Shown: positions 17,039 through 26,641, counted from the stretch's first letter. The stretch: DNA of 64,000 nt from Bradyrhizobium sediminis (GCF_018736085.1 NZ_CP076134.1:4660501-4724500); one strand, 5' to 3'. Program-made: numbers and translations. Notes: generated by a model from the sequence alone, not told the origin.

Positions 17039-17899
17039 ATGAACTACCGTCACGCCTTTCATGCAGGCTCGTTCGCCGATGTCATCAAGCACATCGTGCT
17101 GGTGCGCATGCTGACCTATCTGCAGGAAAAGCCGGCGGCGTTTCGCGTCATCGACACCCATGCCGGCGCCGGGGTCTACGATCTCACCTCGGAGGAAGCG
17201 CGCCGCGGCGGCGAGTGGACCACGGGAATTGCGCGCATCATGCAGGCGCGGTTCTCGGAAACGACCGCACCGCTGATCAAGCCTTATCTCGACATCGTCA
17301 GGGCCTTCAATCCGCAGCGCGACCTCGTGGCCTATCCCGGCTCGCCGCTGATCGCGCGAGCGCTGCTGCGGCCGCAGGATCGGCTGACCGCCTGCGAGGT
17401 CGAGCCGAAGGCGCGCAAGCGCCTGATCGAGGCGCTGCGGCGCGACACCCAGGCCCGGGTGGTCGACCTCGACGGCTGGATGGCGCTGCCGGCCTTCGTG
17501 CCACCGAAGGAGCGGCGCGGGCTGATTTTGATCGACCCGCCCTTCGAGGCAAAGGACGAGTTCGAACGGCTGGCCGACGGCTTCGCCGGGGCCTTCGCGA
17601 AGTGGCCGACCGGCAGCTACCTGCTGTGGTATCCGGTGAAAAGCCGGCGCGCCACCGACGAGCTGGCGCGGCATGTCGCCGGGGTGGCCAGTTCCACAGC
17701 ACCGCCGGGAAAATGCCTGCGGCTGGAATTCAGCGTGGCGCCGCAGGTCGCAGGCGGCGGCCTGACCTCGACCGGCCTGTTGATGGTCAACCCGCCATGG
17801 ACGCTGATGGGCGAGTTGAAGGCGATCCTTCCCGAACTGGAAAAGCCGCTCGGCCAGGGCGGCGCCGGCCGCTTCCGGCTGGAGGTACCCAAACCGTAG
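17039..17899 (+). CDS. rlmJ: 23S rRNA (adenine2030-N6)-methyltransferase
   Basis: The 286-residue protein starts MNYRHAFHAGSFADVIKHIVL, diagnostic of RlmJ, followed by the SAM-binding THAGAGVYDL and the catalytic DPPFE motif near residue 165 (LILIDPPFEAKDEFERL). It methylates A2030 of 23S rRNA. The gene begins 48 bases after the RNase T2 stop and appears complete. Confidence 0.95.
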   Translation: MNYRHAFHAGSFADVIKHIVLVRMLTYLQEKPAAFRVIDTHAGAGVYDLTSEEARRGGEWTTGIARIMQARFSETTAPLIKPYLDIVRAFNPQRDLVAYPGSPLIARALLRPQDRLTACEVEPKARKRLIEALRRDTQARVVDLDGWMALPAFVPPKERRGLILIDPPFEAKDEFERLADGFAGAFAKWPTGSYLLWYPVKSRRATDELARHVAGVASSTAPPGKCLRLEFSVAPQVAGGGLTSTGLLMVNPPWTLMGELKAILPELEKPLGQGGAGRFRLEVPKP

Positions 17900-18186
17900 T
17901 AAGCCCGAGGCCCCCGGGGCTGCGGCGGACGGCCACCCGCAAAAGTCCGATCAGAACGGTAGGCAATTTGCCGGGAACTATATTATGCTCCGCCCTACAG
18001 GGACTGGCTTACGTTCCGCTTTCGCGAATGGAAGCGGCGGAGTGACAAGGCCTCGTAGAATGCCAAGACGGATCGGCGTGACGGCCTAATCCGCAAGTGG
18101 CCAAGCTCTCCGGCAGCGAATGTCCGGTCGGGCCGCTGCGCGCGAGACGCGCAGCAGCTGGAGCAATACGGGGGAGGAGTTTCCCG
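17900..18186 (+). promoter_or_regulatory. Promoter region and structured leader of the cold-shock gene
   Basis: No gene is supported. The region has a possible -10 (TATTAT, 17981-17986) and then a long untranslated leader with hairpins: CCGCTT/AAGCGG around 18017-18038 and GCTGCGCG/CGCGCAGC around 18137-18158. A strong GGGGAGGAG ribosome-binding site sits 8-16 bases before the start codon. Long structured leaders are typical of cold-shock mRNAs; the promoter call is weak. Confidence 0.4.
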
Positions 18187-18399
18187 ATGGCCATGACGGG
18201 TACGGTCAAGTTCTTCAACGGAGAACGTGGCTATGGCTTCATCAAGCCCGATGACGGCGGTCGCGATGTGTTCGTGCACATCACCGCGGTGGAGCGGGCC
18301 GGGTTGAAGGATCTGACCGAAGGACAGCGCATCACCTTCGAGGTCGAGCCGGACAAGAAGGGCAAGGGCCCGAAGGCGGTCAACCTCGTGATTTCCTAG
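18187..18399 (+). CDS. Cold-shock protein (CspA family)
   Basis: A 70-residue single cold-shock domain with both RNA-binding motifs: RNP1 as GYGFIKPDDGG and RNP2 as DVFVHITAV. It binds single-stranded nucleic acid and loosens mRNA structure. The ATG preceded by GGGGAGGAG is clear; the longer upstream frame lacks family similarity. Confidence 0.95.
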   Translation: MAMTGTVKFFNGERGYGFIKPDDGGRDVFVHITAVERAGLKDLTEGQRITFEVEPDKKGKGPKAVNLVIS

Positions 18400-18495
18400 C
18401 GCCGCGTTCAAAATCATTTTGACGAAATCGGGCTGCTCACTTCGTCATGCCCGGGCTAAAGCGCCAACGGGTCCGCGCGTAGCGCGGCCCTATGA

Positions 18496-19662
18496 TACCA
18501 ACGGCCGCGGCTTTTGACTCATTTTGGGATTCCCAAATCAGAGAAACTCTGACTCGATGTTTGCTTTTGAGAGGAGCAGCATCGATGGGTGGAGCGGTTA
18601 GGATCCTACGGCTTGATTTGACGGCAAAGGACCTTCGTGCGGCGGCGGGCCGGGAGAAGGATGGTTCAGCAGCACGGCGGATGTTGGCTCTTGCGATGGT
18701 GCTCGATGGGATGGATCGCAAGTCGGCGGCGGAGAGCTGCGGCATGGATCGCCAGACCCTGCGGGATTGGGTGCATCGCTACAACGCTGAGGGCTTGGAC
18801 GGCCTGCACGATTTGAAGACGCCAGGTCCCACGCCAAAACTCACAGCGGAGCAGCAAGCCGAACTGGCCAAGCTGGTTGAGGCCGGGCCCGATCCGGCTC
18901 GCCATGGGGTAGTGCGCTGGCGGCGCGTGGATTTGCGCGACGAGTTGCAACGGCGCTTTGGCGTCGCATTGCATGAACGCTCGGTCGGCAAGGTGCTGGC
19001 GAAGCTCGGCTACCGCCGGCTCTCGGTGCGTCCGCGCCATCCGCAGGCCGACGAAGAAGCCCAGGAGGCCTTTAAAAAAACTTTGCCGCAACGGTCGCGG
19101 CGCAACTCCCCGACCGCGCGAAAGACAAACCCATCGAAATCTGGTTCCAGGACGAAGCCCGCATCGGCCAGCAAGGGACGCTGACCCGCGTCTGGGCCAA
19201 GCGAGGAACACGGCCTCGTGCGCCACGCGACCAACGCTACGAGTGGGCTTACATTTTTGGCGCCGTCTGTCCGCAACGCCGAGCTACGGCGGCGCTCGTC
19301 CTGCCCGCCGCCGATACCGATGCCATGTCCATGCATCTGGCCGAAATCGGCCGCCGTGTTGCGCCGGGAGCACATGCTGCGCTCGTCATTGATGGCGCAG
19401 GCTATCACGTCGCGGCGCGTCTCTCCGTTCCAAGCAACATCACGCTCGTCCGCCTGCCGCCCTACGCTCCAGAGCTGAACCCGGTCGAGAATGTCTGGGA
19501 ATATCTGCGCGGCAACAAACTCGCCATCACCGTGTTCGAAAGCTACGACGACATTGTCGACAAATCCTGCGCTGCTTGGCGCTTCTTCGCCGACGACCCC
19601 GAGCGCGTTGCCTCAATCACATCCAGAACCTGGGCGACGGTCATTCCTTGAGGCCGTTGGTA
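18496..19662 (+). mobile_element. IS630-family insertion sequence
   Basis: The ends are inverted repeats TACCAACGGCC (18496-18506) and GGCCGTTGGTA (19652-19662), flanked by TA as expected for an IS630/Tc1-mariner element. Just inside the left end are two small palindromes (TTTGGGATTCCCAAA and TCAGAGAAACTCTGA). The element sits inside a palindromic intergenic repeat: the left flank (GTCATGCCCGGG...CCCTATGA) and right flank (TATGACAGGCTCCGCG...CGGGCAT) rejoin into the GATGACAGGCTCCGCG family seen at 44503 and 45719. TATGA occurs on both sides, so the exact target duplication is ambiguous. Confidence 0.88.
18585..19651 (+). CDS. IS630-family transposase, two frames joined by -1 frameshift at A7
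   Basis: The first frame (from ATG 18585, preceded by GAGAGGAGC) encodes the helix-turn-helix DNA-binding half (RRMLALAMVLDGMDRKSAAE, then MDRQTLRDWVHRYNAEGL) and closes at 19184. The second frame carries the DDE catalytic half: IEIWFQDEARIGQQG, LVIDGAGYHVA and YAPELNPVENVWEYLRGNK. They join if the reading frame shifts back by one at the A7 run 19074-19080. Many IS630 elements make full transposase this way through ribosomal or transcriptional slippage, so the gene is probably functional and not a pseudogene. Confidence 0.85.
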
Positions 19663-19725
19663 TGACAGGCTCCGCGCGTCTTCGCGCAGATGACACGGGC
19701 ATCCAAACGCGCATTTTGAGACCGC

Positions 19726-19756
19726 AAAAAAATCCCGGCCGCTGCAAGCGGCCGGG
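19726..19756 (-). terminator. Rho-independent terminator of the outer-membrane protein gene
   Basis: Read on the minus strand: a 9-bp stem CCCGGCCGC / GCGGCCGGG with loop TTGCA, followed by A and T7. It lies 26 bases after the stop of the beta-barrel gene. It is the clearest intrinsic terminator in the window. Confidence 0.92.
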
Positions 19757-19782
19757 AGGTTAAGATGGTCCAGTTTTCTTGT

Positions 19783-20406
19783 TTAGAAGTGATAGTTCAC
19801 GCCGGCGCGCACCAGGCCGAAGCGATATCCGTTCGACGCCCCAGTGATGGTGAAGTTGGAGTTGGCGAGATCGACGTAGAGATATTCGATCTTGGCGCTC
19901 CAGTTCTGGGCGAGGCCGAACTCGGCGCCGGCGCCCACGGTCCAGCCGGCGTTGGTATGAGTCTCCGACAGCCCGAAGGTCTCGCCGCGCAATTCGCCGA
20001 ACGCCAGACCGCCGGTGCCGAAGAACAGGATGTTGCTGAAGGCGTAGCCGACCCGGCCGCGTACCGTACCGAACCACGGATTCGAGAATTTCCAGGGTGC
20101 GAAGGTTTCATCGGCGCCGGTCGCCTGGATGTCGGCTTCGGCGCCGAACACCCACGGGCCGGTCTGCCAGTTGTAGCCGCCCTGCACGCCGCCCGCGAAA
20201 CCCGACGGCTTGGTCGGGTTGTTGTCGACCTTGCCCCAGGCATAGCCGATATTGCCGCCGAGATAGGGGCCGGCCCAGCTATAGGCATTGAGCGGCTGGT
20301 TGACGGTATAGGGAGCCCGCGTTCCGTAATTCATGTCGGCCGCCTGCGCCGCCATGGTCCAGCCTGCGGCGACCAGCGCCACCGCGCCCGATACGAACTT
20401 CTTCAT
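19783..20406 (-). CDS. Outer-membrane beta-barrel protein (Omp25/Omp31-RopB type)
   Basis: A 207-residue protein with a signal peptide (MKKFVSGAVALVAAGWTMAAQA) and alternating strands ending in the barrel-closing aromatic (GYRFGLVRAGVNYHF). Stretches such as YSWAGPYLGGNIGYAWG, GVQGGYNWQTGPWVFGAEADIQ and SAKIEYLYVDLAN are typical of alphaproteobacterial Omp25/Omp31-like porin-fold proteins. ATG 20406 is used because it begins the signal peptide. It has its own terminator and a CtrA-like box upstream, pointing to a single-gene, possibly cell-cycle-linked unit. Confidence 0.9.
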   Translation of the reverse strand: MKKFVSGAVALVAAGWTMAAQAADMNYGTRAPYTVNQPLNAYSWAGPYLGGNIGYAWGKVDNNPTKPSGFAGGVQGGYNWQTGPWVFGAEADIQATGADETFAPWKFSNPWFGTVRGRVGYAFSNILFFGTGGLAFGELRGETFGLSETHTNAGWTVGAGAEFGLAQNWSAKIEYLYVDLANSNFTITGASNGYRFGLVRAGVNYHF

Positions 20407-20529
20407 CGCACTCTCCCAACGCAACTGCCGTGACCTTCCGCTTCGAAAGGCGCCCGGCGGGGCGCGATGCGAAGCCGCATGGTTACGGAACTCGATCTTT
20501 TTCTGATAAGATTTATCGAGAGTTTTAAG

Positions 20530-20585
20530 TTAAAGGCTTGTTAAGGCCGGTTACCGCCCGCTCATCATTCTTAACAAAGCGTTAC
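20530..20585. promoter_or_regulatory. CtrA-type boxes between the outer-membrane gene and uvrC
   Basis: TTAA-N7-TTAA (TTAAAGGCTTGTTAA) at 20530-20544 is an exact match to the CtrA consensus. A second, one-mismatch site (TTAACAAAGCGTTAC) lies at 20571-20585. The first is about 124 bp upstream of the beta-barrel gene start. CtrA control of outer-membrane genes is known in alphaproteobacteria; binding here is inferred. Confidence 0.5.
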
Positions 20586-20686
20586 GCGGCGGATCCGGCG
20601 CGCCGGATCGCAGCGGCGGAGGCTGCGCCTTCCGTCCCCGCCGCAACGCTGGCGATGCCCGGCCCCAGCGCTTAAGTATTCGGCCG

Positions 20687-22777
20687 ATGGACAACGATTC
20701 TACCGACAATCCCAAGGTTTCCGCCCCGCGGACGGCGCGGCGCGGTTCCGGTCCGGCCTCCCGGCCTGCGGATCTGCCGCCGCCGCACCCGGCACTGGAG
20801 GATATCGACCCGGCGACGGCGGGCATCGAAGAGGACGACGAGGCGCGGCTGCCGGAGGCCCCGGACGAATCAGCCGAAGCGCTGCCGGAAGGCCGGCTCG
20901 CGTTCGGCCATGCCGCGATCGAGCAGGCAGTGCGGCTCGCGCCGACCTCGCCCGGCGTCTACCGCATGCTCAATGCCGGAAACGACGTGCTCTATGTCGG
21001 CAAGGCGAAAAACGTCCGCAAGCGGCTCTCCTCCTATGCGCGGGTTTCGGCGCCGCAGCCGGCGCGCATCCTGCGCATGATCGCCGCCACGGTTTCGGTC
21101 GAGATCGTGTCGACCTCGACCGAAACCGAGGCGCTGCTGCTGGAAGCCAATCTGATCAAGCAGCTGCGGCCGCGCTTCAATGTGCAGCTGCGCGACGACA
21201 AATCGTTTCCCTATATCCTGATTACCGGCGACCACTGGGCGCCGCAGATCCTCAAGCATCGCGGCGCACAGTCGCGACCCGGACGGTACTTCGGTCCATT
21301 CGCCTCGGCGGGCGCGGTCAATCGTACCATCACCGCGCTACAGCGCGCCTTTCTGGTGCGCTCCTGCACCGACGCGTTCTTCGAAAGCCGCACCCGGCCC
21401 TGCCTGCTCTATCAAATCCGCCGCTGTGCCGGGCCTTGCACCGGCGAGATCGATTTTCCCGGCTATACCGAACTGGTGCGCGAGGCGACGGATTTCCTCT
21501 CCGGCCGCAGCCGTGCGGTGAAGCAGGAGCTTGCCGGCGAGATGGAGAAGGCTTCGGCCAATCTCGCCTTCGAGACCGCGGCACTTTACCGCGACCGGCT
21601 CGCCGCCCTGTCCGCGATCCAGTCGCAGCAGGGCATCAATCCGCACACCGTCGAGGAAGCCGACGTCTTCGCCATCCATCAGGAGGGCGGCTATTCCTGC
21701 ATCGAGGTGTTCTTCTTCCGCACCGGGCAGAACTGGGGCAACCGCGCCTATTTTCCCCGCGCGGAGAAATCCTTCACCCCGGAAGAGGTGCTGTCCTCTT
21801 TCCTCGCCCAATTCTACGACGACAAGCCGCCGCCGAAACTCATCCTGCTGTCGCATGCGATCGAGGAGACCGGGCTCTTGGCCGATGCGCTTTCGATCAA
21901 GGCCGGATTCAAGGTGGAGATCGCCACGCCCCGGCGCGGCGAAAAGAAGGAGCTGATCATCCACGCGCTCACCAATGCGCGCGAGGCGCTGGGCCGCAAG
22001 CTGGCCGATACCGCCACCCAGGGCCGGCTGCTGCAGGGGCTGGTCGCCACGCTCGGGCTGACGCATCCACCGAAGCGGATCGAGGTCTACGACAACAGCC
22101 ACATCCAGGGCACCAACGCGGTCGGCGCCATGATCGTGGCGGGGCCGGATGGCTTCATCAAGAACCAGTACCGCAAGTTCAACATCAAGTCCGAAGGCCT
22201 GACGCCGGGCGACGACTACGCGATGATGCGCGAGGTGCTGCAGCGCCGCTTCAAGCGGCTGATGGCGCAGGCCGCCGAAGGCGACGCCGCCAAAGCCAAA
22301 GCGGACGACGATTCGTTTCCGCAATGGCCCGACCTCGTCATCATCGACGGCGGCCGCGGCCAGCTCAACGCCGTCCGGGAGATCTTCGCCGGCCTTGGAC
22401 TGACCGGGGTAGCGCTGCTGGCGGTGGCCAAGGGCCCGGACCGCGACGCCGGCCGCGAGACCCTGTTCATGCCGGACAAGGAGCCGCTGAAGCTCGAGCC
22501 GCGCGACCCCGTACTGTATTTCATCCAGCGGCTGCGCGACGAGGCGCACCGATTCGTGATCGGCTCGCACCGCAAGCTGCGCAAGAAGGACATTCGCGAA
22601 GCCGGCCTGCAGGAGATCCCCGGCATCGGACCGTCCCGCAAGCGGGCCTTGCTGCACCATTTCGGAACGTTGAAGGAGATCGAGCGGGCCTCGATCGCCG
22701 ATCTCGGCAAGGTTCCGGGCGTCAGCGCCGAAAGCGCCCGCAAGATTTTCGAGTTTTTCCACGCGCAGCCGGGATAG
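20687..22777 (+). CDS. uvrC: UvrABC excinuclease subunit C
   Basis: It makes both incisions in nucleotide excision repair. In 696 residues there is a GIY-YIG domain (GVY at 90-92, [11 protein letters not shown] from 103), a UVR domain ([27 protein letters not shown]), the RNase H-like domain with [21 protein letters not shown] and [14 protein letters not shown], and C-terminal helix-hairpin-helix motifs ([20 protein letters not shown]). The first 85 or so residues are an acidic, proline-rich extension; a later start is possible but no strong alternative was seen. Confidence 0.96.
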   Translation: MDNDSTDNPKVSAPRTARRGSGPASRPADLPPPHPALEDIDPATAGIEEDDEARLPEAPDESAEALPEGRLAFGHAAIEQAVRLAPTSPGVYRMLNAGNDVLYVGKAKNVRKRLSSYARVSAPQPARILRMIAATVSVEIVSTSTETEALLLEANLIKQLRPRFNVQLRDDKSFPYILITGDHWAPQILKHRGAQSRPGRYFGPFASAGAVNRTITALQRAFLVRSCTDAFFESRTRPCLLYQIRRCAGPCTGEIDFPGYTELVREATDFLSGRSRAVKQELAGEMEKASANLAFETAALYRDRLAALSAIQSQQGINPHTVEEADVFAIHQEGGYSCIEVFFFRTGQNWGNRAYFPRAEKSFTPEEVLSSFLAQFYDDKPPPKLILLSHAIEETGLLADALSIKAGFKVEIATPRRGEKKELIIHALTNAREALGRKLADTATQGRLLQGLVATLGLTHPPKRIEVYDNSHIQGTNAVGAMIVAGPDGFIKNQYRKFNIKSEGLTPGDDYAMMREVLQRRFKRLMAQAAEGDAAKAKADDDSFPQWPDLVIIDGGRGQLNAVREIFAGLGLTGVALLAVAKGPDRDAGRETLFMPDKEPLKLEPRDPVLYFIQRLRDEAHRFVIGSHRKLRKKDIREAGLQEIPGIGPSRKRALLHHFGTLKEIERASIADLGKVPGVSAESARKIFEFFHAQPG

Positions 22778-22869
22778 GGGCGGTTTCGCGTGCCAGATTT
22801 GCGTCGTCTGCAAGGGATCATGGGCGCCGCACGGTTGACCTCCAGGCTTGGGCGGTATTGGTAAGACAG

Positions 22870-23487
22870 ATGAACATCGCGACCACAAAGGGGACGGCCA
22901 GGAGCTCGCTGTCCCTGCCGAATATCCTGACCTACGGCCGGATCGCCGCGATTCCGGTGGTAATCGGCTGCGTCTTTGCCCAATCCGTGATGGACGGCCC
23001 GTTGTGGCTGCGCTGGGTGGCGCTGGCGGTATTCATTGCGGCCGGGATCACCGATTATCTCGACGGCTATTATGCGCGGATCTGGGATCAGCAGTCGGCC
23101 TTCGGCCGGATGCTCGATCCAATCGCCGACAAGCTTTTGGTCGCATCCTGCCTGTTGATGCTGGCGGCGGACTCCAGCATCCACGGCTGGACGCTGTGGG
23201 CGGCCATCGTGATCCTGTGCCGCGAAATCCTGGTGTCGGGCCTGCGCGAATATCTCGCCGCTTTGCGGGTCAGCGTACCCGTCACCAGGCTCGCGAAATG
23301 GAAGACCACCATCCAGCTGGTCGCGATCGGATTCCTGATCGCCGGCGAAGCCGGCGAGATGATATTGCCCGCGACCACGCTGATCGGCATCGCCCTGCTG
23401 TGGTTGTCGGCGATCTTCACCATCTACACCGGCTGGGACTATTTCCGCGCCGGCATTCATCATCTCATCGAGGAGGATGGGGGATGA
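22870..23487 (+). CDS. pgsA: CDP-diacylglycerol-glycerol-3-phosphate 3-phosphatidyltransferase
   Basis: This inner-membrane enzyme makes phosphatidylglycerol phosphate, the first committed step to PG and cardiolipin. The CDP-alcohol phosphotransferase signature is complete: D62, D65-G66, A69-R70, G79, D83 and D87 (DYLDGYYAR...GRMLDPIAD). About five membrane segments fill the 205 residues. It starts 92 bases after uvrC and its TGA overlaps the moaD ATG. Confidence 0.94.
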   Translation: MNIATTKGTARSSLSLPNILTYGRIAAIPVVIGCVFAQSVMDGPLWLRWVALAVFIAAGITDYLDGYYARIWDQQSAFGRMLDPIADKLLVASCLLMLAADSSIHGWTLWAAIVILCREILVSGLREYLAALRVSVPVTRLAKWKTTIQLVAIGFLIAGEAGEMILPATTLIGIALLWLSAIFTIYTGWDYFRAGIHHLIEEDGG

Positions 23488-23735
23488 AGGTCAAGTATTT
23501 CGCCTGGGTGCGCGAACGGATCGGAAAAGCCGAGGAAACGATCGAACCGCCACCCAATGTGCGCACCGTAGACGATCTGATCGCCTGGCTGGCGGGCCGC
23601 GGCGAGACCTACGCTTACGCCTTCGAGAAGCCCAAGGTGATTCGCGCCGCGATCGACCACGCCCACGTCAAGCCGGACGCCGCGATCGCCGGTGCCCGTG
23701 AGATCGCCTTTTTTCCGCCGATGACCGGCGGCTGA
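23484..23735 (+). CDS. moaD: Molybdopterin synthase sulfur-carrier subunit
   Basis: An 83-residue ubiquitin-like protein that ends in the required Gly-Gly (PPMTGG); its C-terminal thiocarboxylate donates sulfur to precursor Z. It overlaps pgsA by ATGA and is followed four bases later by moaE. The CO dehydrogenase in this window is one possible consumer of the cofactor. Confidence 0.95.
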   Translation: MKVKYFAWVRERIGKAEETIEPPPNVRTVDDLIAWLAGRGETYAYAFEKPKVIRAAIDHAHVKPDAAIAGAREIAFFPPMTGG

Positions 23736-23739
23736 TCCG

Positions 23740-24207
23740 ATGACCGCGATCGTCACCGTCCGCATCCAGGAGGCCGATTTCGACATCGGCCGCGAGATCG
23801 CGGCGATGACGAGCGCGCGCACCGACATCGGCGCCGTCGTCAGTTTCTCCGGAATCTGCCGCGGCAGCGAAAACGGCGAGAGCATCGCCGCGCTGACGCT
23901 CGAACATTATCCGGGCATGGCGGAAGCCGAGATCATGCGGCACGCCGAGACCGCGATGGCGCGCTGGCCGCTGACCGGGCTGACCGTGATCCATCGCGTC
24001 GGCCGCATCGCGCCCGGTGAAAATATCGTGCTGGTGCTGACGGCTTCCGCCCATCGGCAGGCGGCGTTCCAGGCGGCGGAGTTCTTGATGGATTACCTGA
24101 AGGCCAATGCGCCGTTCTGGAAGCGCGAGGAAAGCGCCGCGGGCACGAGTTGGGTCGAAGCGCGCGGCCATGACGACGACGCCGCCGCGCGCTGGACCAA
24201 ATCCTGA
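23740..24207 (+). CDS. moaE: Molybdopterin synthase catalytic subunit
   Basis: The 155-residue MoaE pairs with MoaD to convert cyclic pyranopterin monophosphate into molybdopterin. Conserved stretches include GAVVSFSGICRG, LEHYPGMAEAEI, HRVGRIAPGENIVLV and the C-terminal APFWKRE with its active-site lysine. It lies between moaD and prmB in a tight run and its stop touches the next start. Confidence 0.95.
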   Translation: MTAIVTVRIQEADFDIGREIAAMTSARTDIGAVVSFSGICRGSENGESIAALTLEHYPGMAEAEIMRHAETAMARWPLTGLTVIHRVGRIAPGENIVLVLTASAHRQAAFQAAEFLMDYLKANAPFWKREESAAGTSWVEARGHDDDAAARWTKS

Positions 24208-25169
24208 TGGCCAGGCGCTCGAAACCGGCAGCCAAGCGGCCCGCCGCCGCCAAGCTCCCCAAGGTCGCATCCGGCGAATTGCTGACGCTGCTCGATTTCG
24301 TGCGCTATGCGACGAGCCGCTTCGTCGAGGCCAAACTGGCGTTCGCGCACGGCACCACCGATCCGGTGGCGGAAGCCGCCTTCCTGGTCTGCGAAACGCT
24401 GCATCTGCATCCCGACCAGTTCGAGGCCTTCGCGACCGCGCGGGTCACGGCGCAGGAGGCCAGGGCGATCCTCGACGTGATCGCGCGCCGCGTCGCCACG
24501 CGGAAACCGGCCGCCTATCTCGTCAACAGGATCTACATGCGCGGCCTGCCGTTCTATGTCGACGAACGCACCATCGTGCCGCGCTCCTTTATCGGCGAGT
24601 TGCTGGACTCCCATTTCGGCGGCGAGGATGACGACGCCGGCGGCTCGCTGATCGACGATCCGCGGGCGATAGAAAGCGTGCTCGACCTCTGCACCGGCTC
24701 GGGCTGTCTTGCGATCCTCGCCAGCCGGCGATTCCCCAATGCCCGGATCGACGCGGTGGATATCTCCAGGGACGCGCTGGCCGTCGCCGCGCGCAATGTC
24801 GCCGATTACGGCCTGCAGGACCGGGTGACGCTGCACCGGGGCGACCTGTTCAAGCCGGTCGGCGGCAAGCGTTACGACCTGATCATTTCCAATCCGCCCT
24901 ATGTCGACGCCGAAGGCATGGCCGGTCTGCCGCGCGAATGCCGCGCCGAGCCGAAGCTCGCCTTCGACGGCGGCGCCGACGGGCTCGACATTGTCAGGCG
25001 CATTCTCGATGAGGCCGGGCGGCACCTGACGCCGCAGGGCGGGCTGTTGTGCGAGATCGGCCGTTGCCGGCCCGCGCTGGAGGCCGCCTACCCGCAGCTC
25101 CCACTGCTGTGGCTCGACACCGAGGAGTCCGACGGCGAAGTATTCTGGATCGCCGCCGCCGATCTCTGA
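24207..25169 (+). CDS. prmB: 50S ribosomal protein L3 N5-glutamine methyltransferase
   Basis: In 320 residues, after a lysine-rich N-terminus, it has the SAM-binding VLDLCTGSGCLAIL and the catalytic NPPY (IISNPPYVDAEGM). The helical N-terminal domain and VPRSFIGELL favour PrmB over PrmC. It methylates a glutamine of L3. The start overlaps the last base of moaE. Confidence 0.92.
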   Translation: MARRSKPAAKRPAAAKLPKVASGELLTLLDFVRYATSRFVEAKLAFAHGTTDPVAEAAFLVCETLHLHPDQFEAFATARVTAQEARAILDVIARRVATRKPAAYLVNRIYMRGLPFYVDERTIVPRSFIGELLDSHFGGEDDDAGGSLIDDPRAIESVLDLCTGSGCLAILASRRFPNARIDAVDISRDALAVAARNVADYGLQDRVTLHRGDLFKPVGGKRYDLIISNPPYVDAEGMAGLPRECRAEPKLAFDGGADGLDIVRRILDEAGRHLTPQGGLLCEIGRCRPALEAAYPQLPLLWLDTEESDGEVFWIAAADL

Positions 25170-25294
25170 GCGCACAAACCGTCCTCAATCCGCCCGATTG
25201 AGCGGAAATATTGCGGTGCATTGGCGTTCCCGTCGCGCGGCGAAGCTGATAGCCTGTGCAAATAGCGCCACGCCCCAAAATTGAAGAGGCCCCC

Positions 25295-26641
25295 ATGCTG
25301 GACAAGAGCCCGAAGCCCACCGCCGTCAACGTCCCCAACGACCTTGCCGCGCACTGGATGCCGTTCACCGCCAACCGTGCGTTCAAGAAGAACCCGCGGC
25401 TGCTCGCCGGCGCCAAGGACATGCATTATTTCACCGTCGACGGCCGCAAGATCATCGACGCCGCCGCGGGCATGTGGTGCTGCAATGCCGGCCATGGCCG
25501 CAGCCAGATTGCGGAAGCGATCGGCAAGCAGGCCGTAGCGCTCGACTACGCCCCGCCGTTCCAGTTCGGCATTCCGCAGGCCTTCGAACTCGCCAGCCGG
25601 ATCGCCGATCTCGCGCCCAAGGGCCTCGATCACGTGTTCTTCTGCAACTCCGGATCGGAGGCTGCCGATACCGCGCTCAAGATCGCGCTGGCCTATCACC
25701 AGACCCAGGGTCAGGGCACCCGCACCCGGCTGATCGGCCGGGAGCGCGGCTATCACGGCGTCGGCTTCGGCGGCACTTCCGTCGGCGGCATCGTCAATAA
25801 CCGCAAGATGTTCGGCACGCTGCTCGCCGGCGTCGATCACCTGCCCCACACCTATGACCGCGACAAGCAGGCCTTCACCAAGGGCGAGCCGGAATATGGC
25901 GCACACTTTGCCGACGAACTGGAGCGGCTGGTCAATTTGCACGGCGCCTCAACCATCGCCGCCGTGATCGTCGAGCCGATGGCGGGATCGACCGGCGTGC
26001 TGCCGGCGCCGAAGGGCTATCTCAAGCGGCTGCGCGAGATCACCCAGAAGCACGGCATTCTCCTGATCTTCGACGAAGTCATCACCGGCTACGGCCGGCT
26101 CGGTTTTGCGTTTGCCGCCGAACGCTACGGCGTATTGCCGGACATGCTGACCTTCGCCAAGGGCATCACCAACGGTGCGGCGCCGATGGGCGGCGTGCTG
26201 GTGCGCGACACCATCCACGACGCCTTCATGAGCGGCCCGGAACACATGGTCGAACTGACCCACGGCTACACCTATTCGGCGCACCCGATCGCCTGCGCCG
26301 CGGCGCTCGCGACCCTCGATATCTACCGCGACGAGAAGCTGTTCGAGCGCGCCAACAAGCTCGAGCCGAAATTCGCCGACGCCGTGATGTCGCTGAAGAA
26401 CGAGCCCAATGTAGTCGACATCCGCACCGTCGGCCTGACCGCCGGCATCGACCTCGCGTCGCGCCCGGATATGCCCGGCAAGCGCGGCTTCGACGGGCTG
26501 AACAGCGCCTTCCACGACAACGACCTGATGCTGCGGGTCGCTGGCGACACCCTGGCGCTGACGCCGCCCTTGATCGTCACCGAAGACCAGATCGGCGAGA
26601 TCATCGCCAAGGTCGCCAAGGTGATCCGCGCAGTAGCGTAG
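25295..26641 (+). CDS. Omega-amino acid-pyruvate type class III aminotransferase
   Basis: A 448-residue PLP enzyme related to beta-alanine-pyruvate transaminases. Landmarks are AAGMWCCNAGHGR, the phosphate-binding NSGSEAADTALKIA, the aspartate motif LIFDEVITGYGRLG and the PLP lysine in LTFAKGITNGAAPMGGV. Specificity within class III cannot be read with certainty; beta-alanine or similar omega-amines are the usual donors. ATG 25295 (MLDKSPKPT) begins the family-like N-terminus. Confidence 0.88.
   Translation: MLDKSPKPTAVNVPNDLAAHWMPFTANRAFKKNPRLLAGAKDMHYFTVDGRKIIDAAAGMWCCNAGHGRSQIAEAIGKQAVALDYAPPFQFGIPQAFELASRIADLAPKGLDHVFFCNSGSEAADTALKIALAYHQTQGQGTRTRLIGRERGYHGVGFGGTSVGGIVNNRKMFGTLLAGVDHLPHTYDRDKQAFTKGEPEYGAHFADELERLVNLHGASTIAAVIVEPMAGSTGVLPAPKGYLKRLREITQKHGILLIFDEVITGYGRLGFAFAAERYGVLPDMLTFAKGITNGAAPMGGVLVRDTIHDAFMSGPEHMVELTHGYTYSAHPIACAAALATLDIYRDEKLFERANKLEPKFADAVMSLKNEPNVVDIRTVGLTAGIDLASRPDMPGKRGFDGLNSAFHDNDLMLRVAGDTLALTPPLIVTEDQIGEIIAKVAKVIRAVA

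Noticed and set aside
18585..19651. Transposase as a pseudogene broken by a frameshift
   Set aside because: The break lies exactly on an A7 run in a family known to shift frames there, both halves are otherwise intact, and the ends are clean.
23484..24207. Special link between moaDE or ribF and the CO dehydrogenase cluster
   Set aside because: These are general cofactor genes more than 19 kb away in housekeeping operons; shared need is not evidence for co-regulation.
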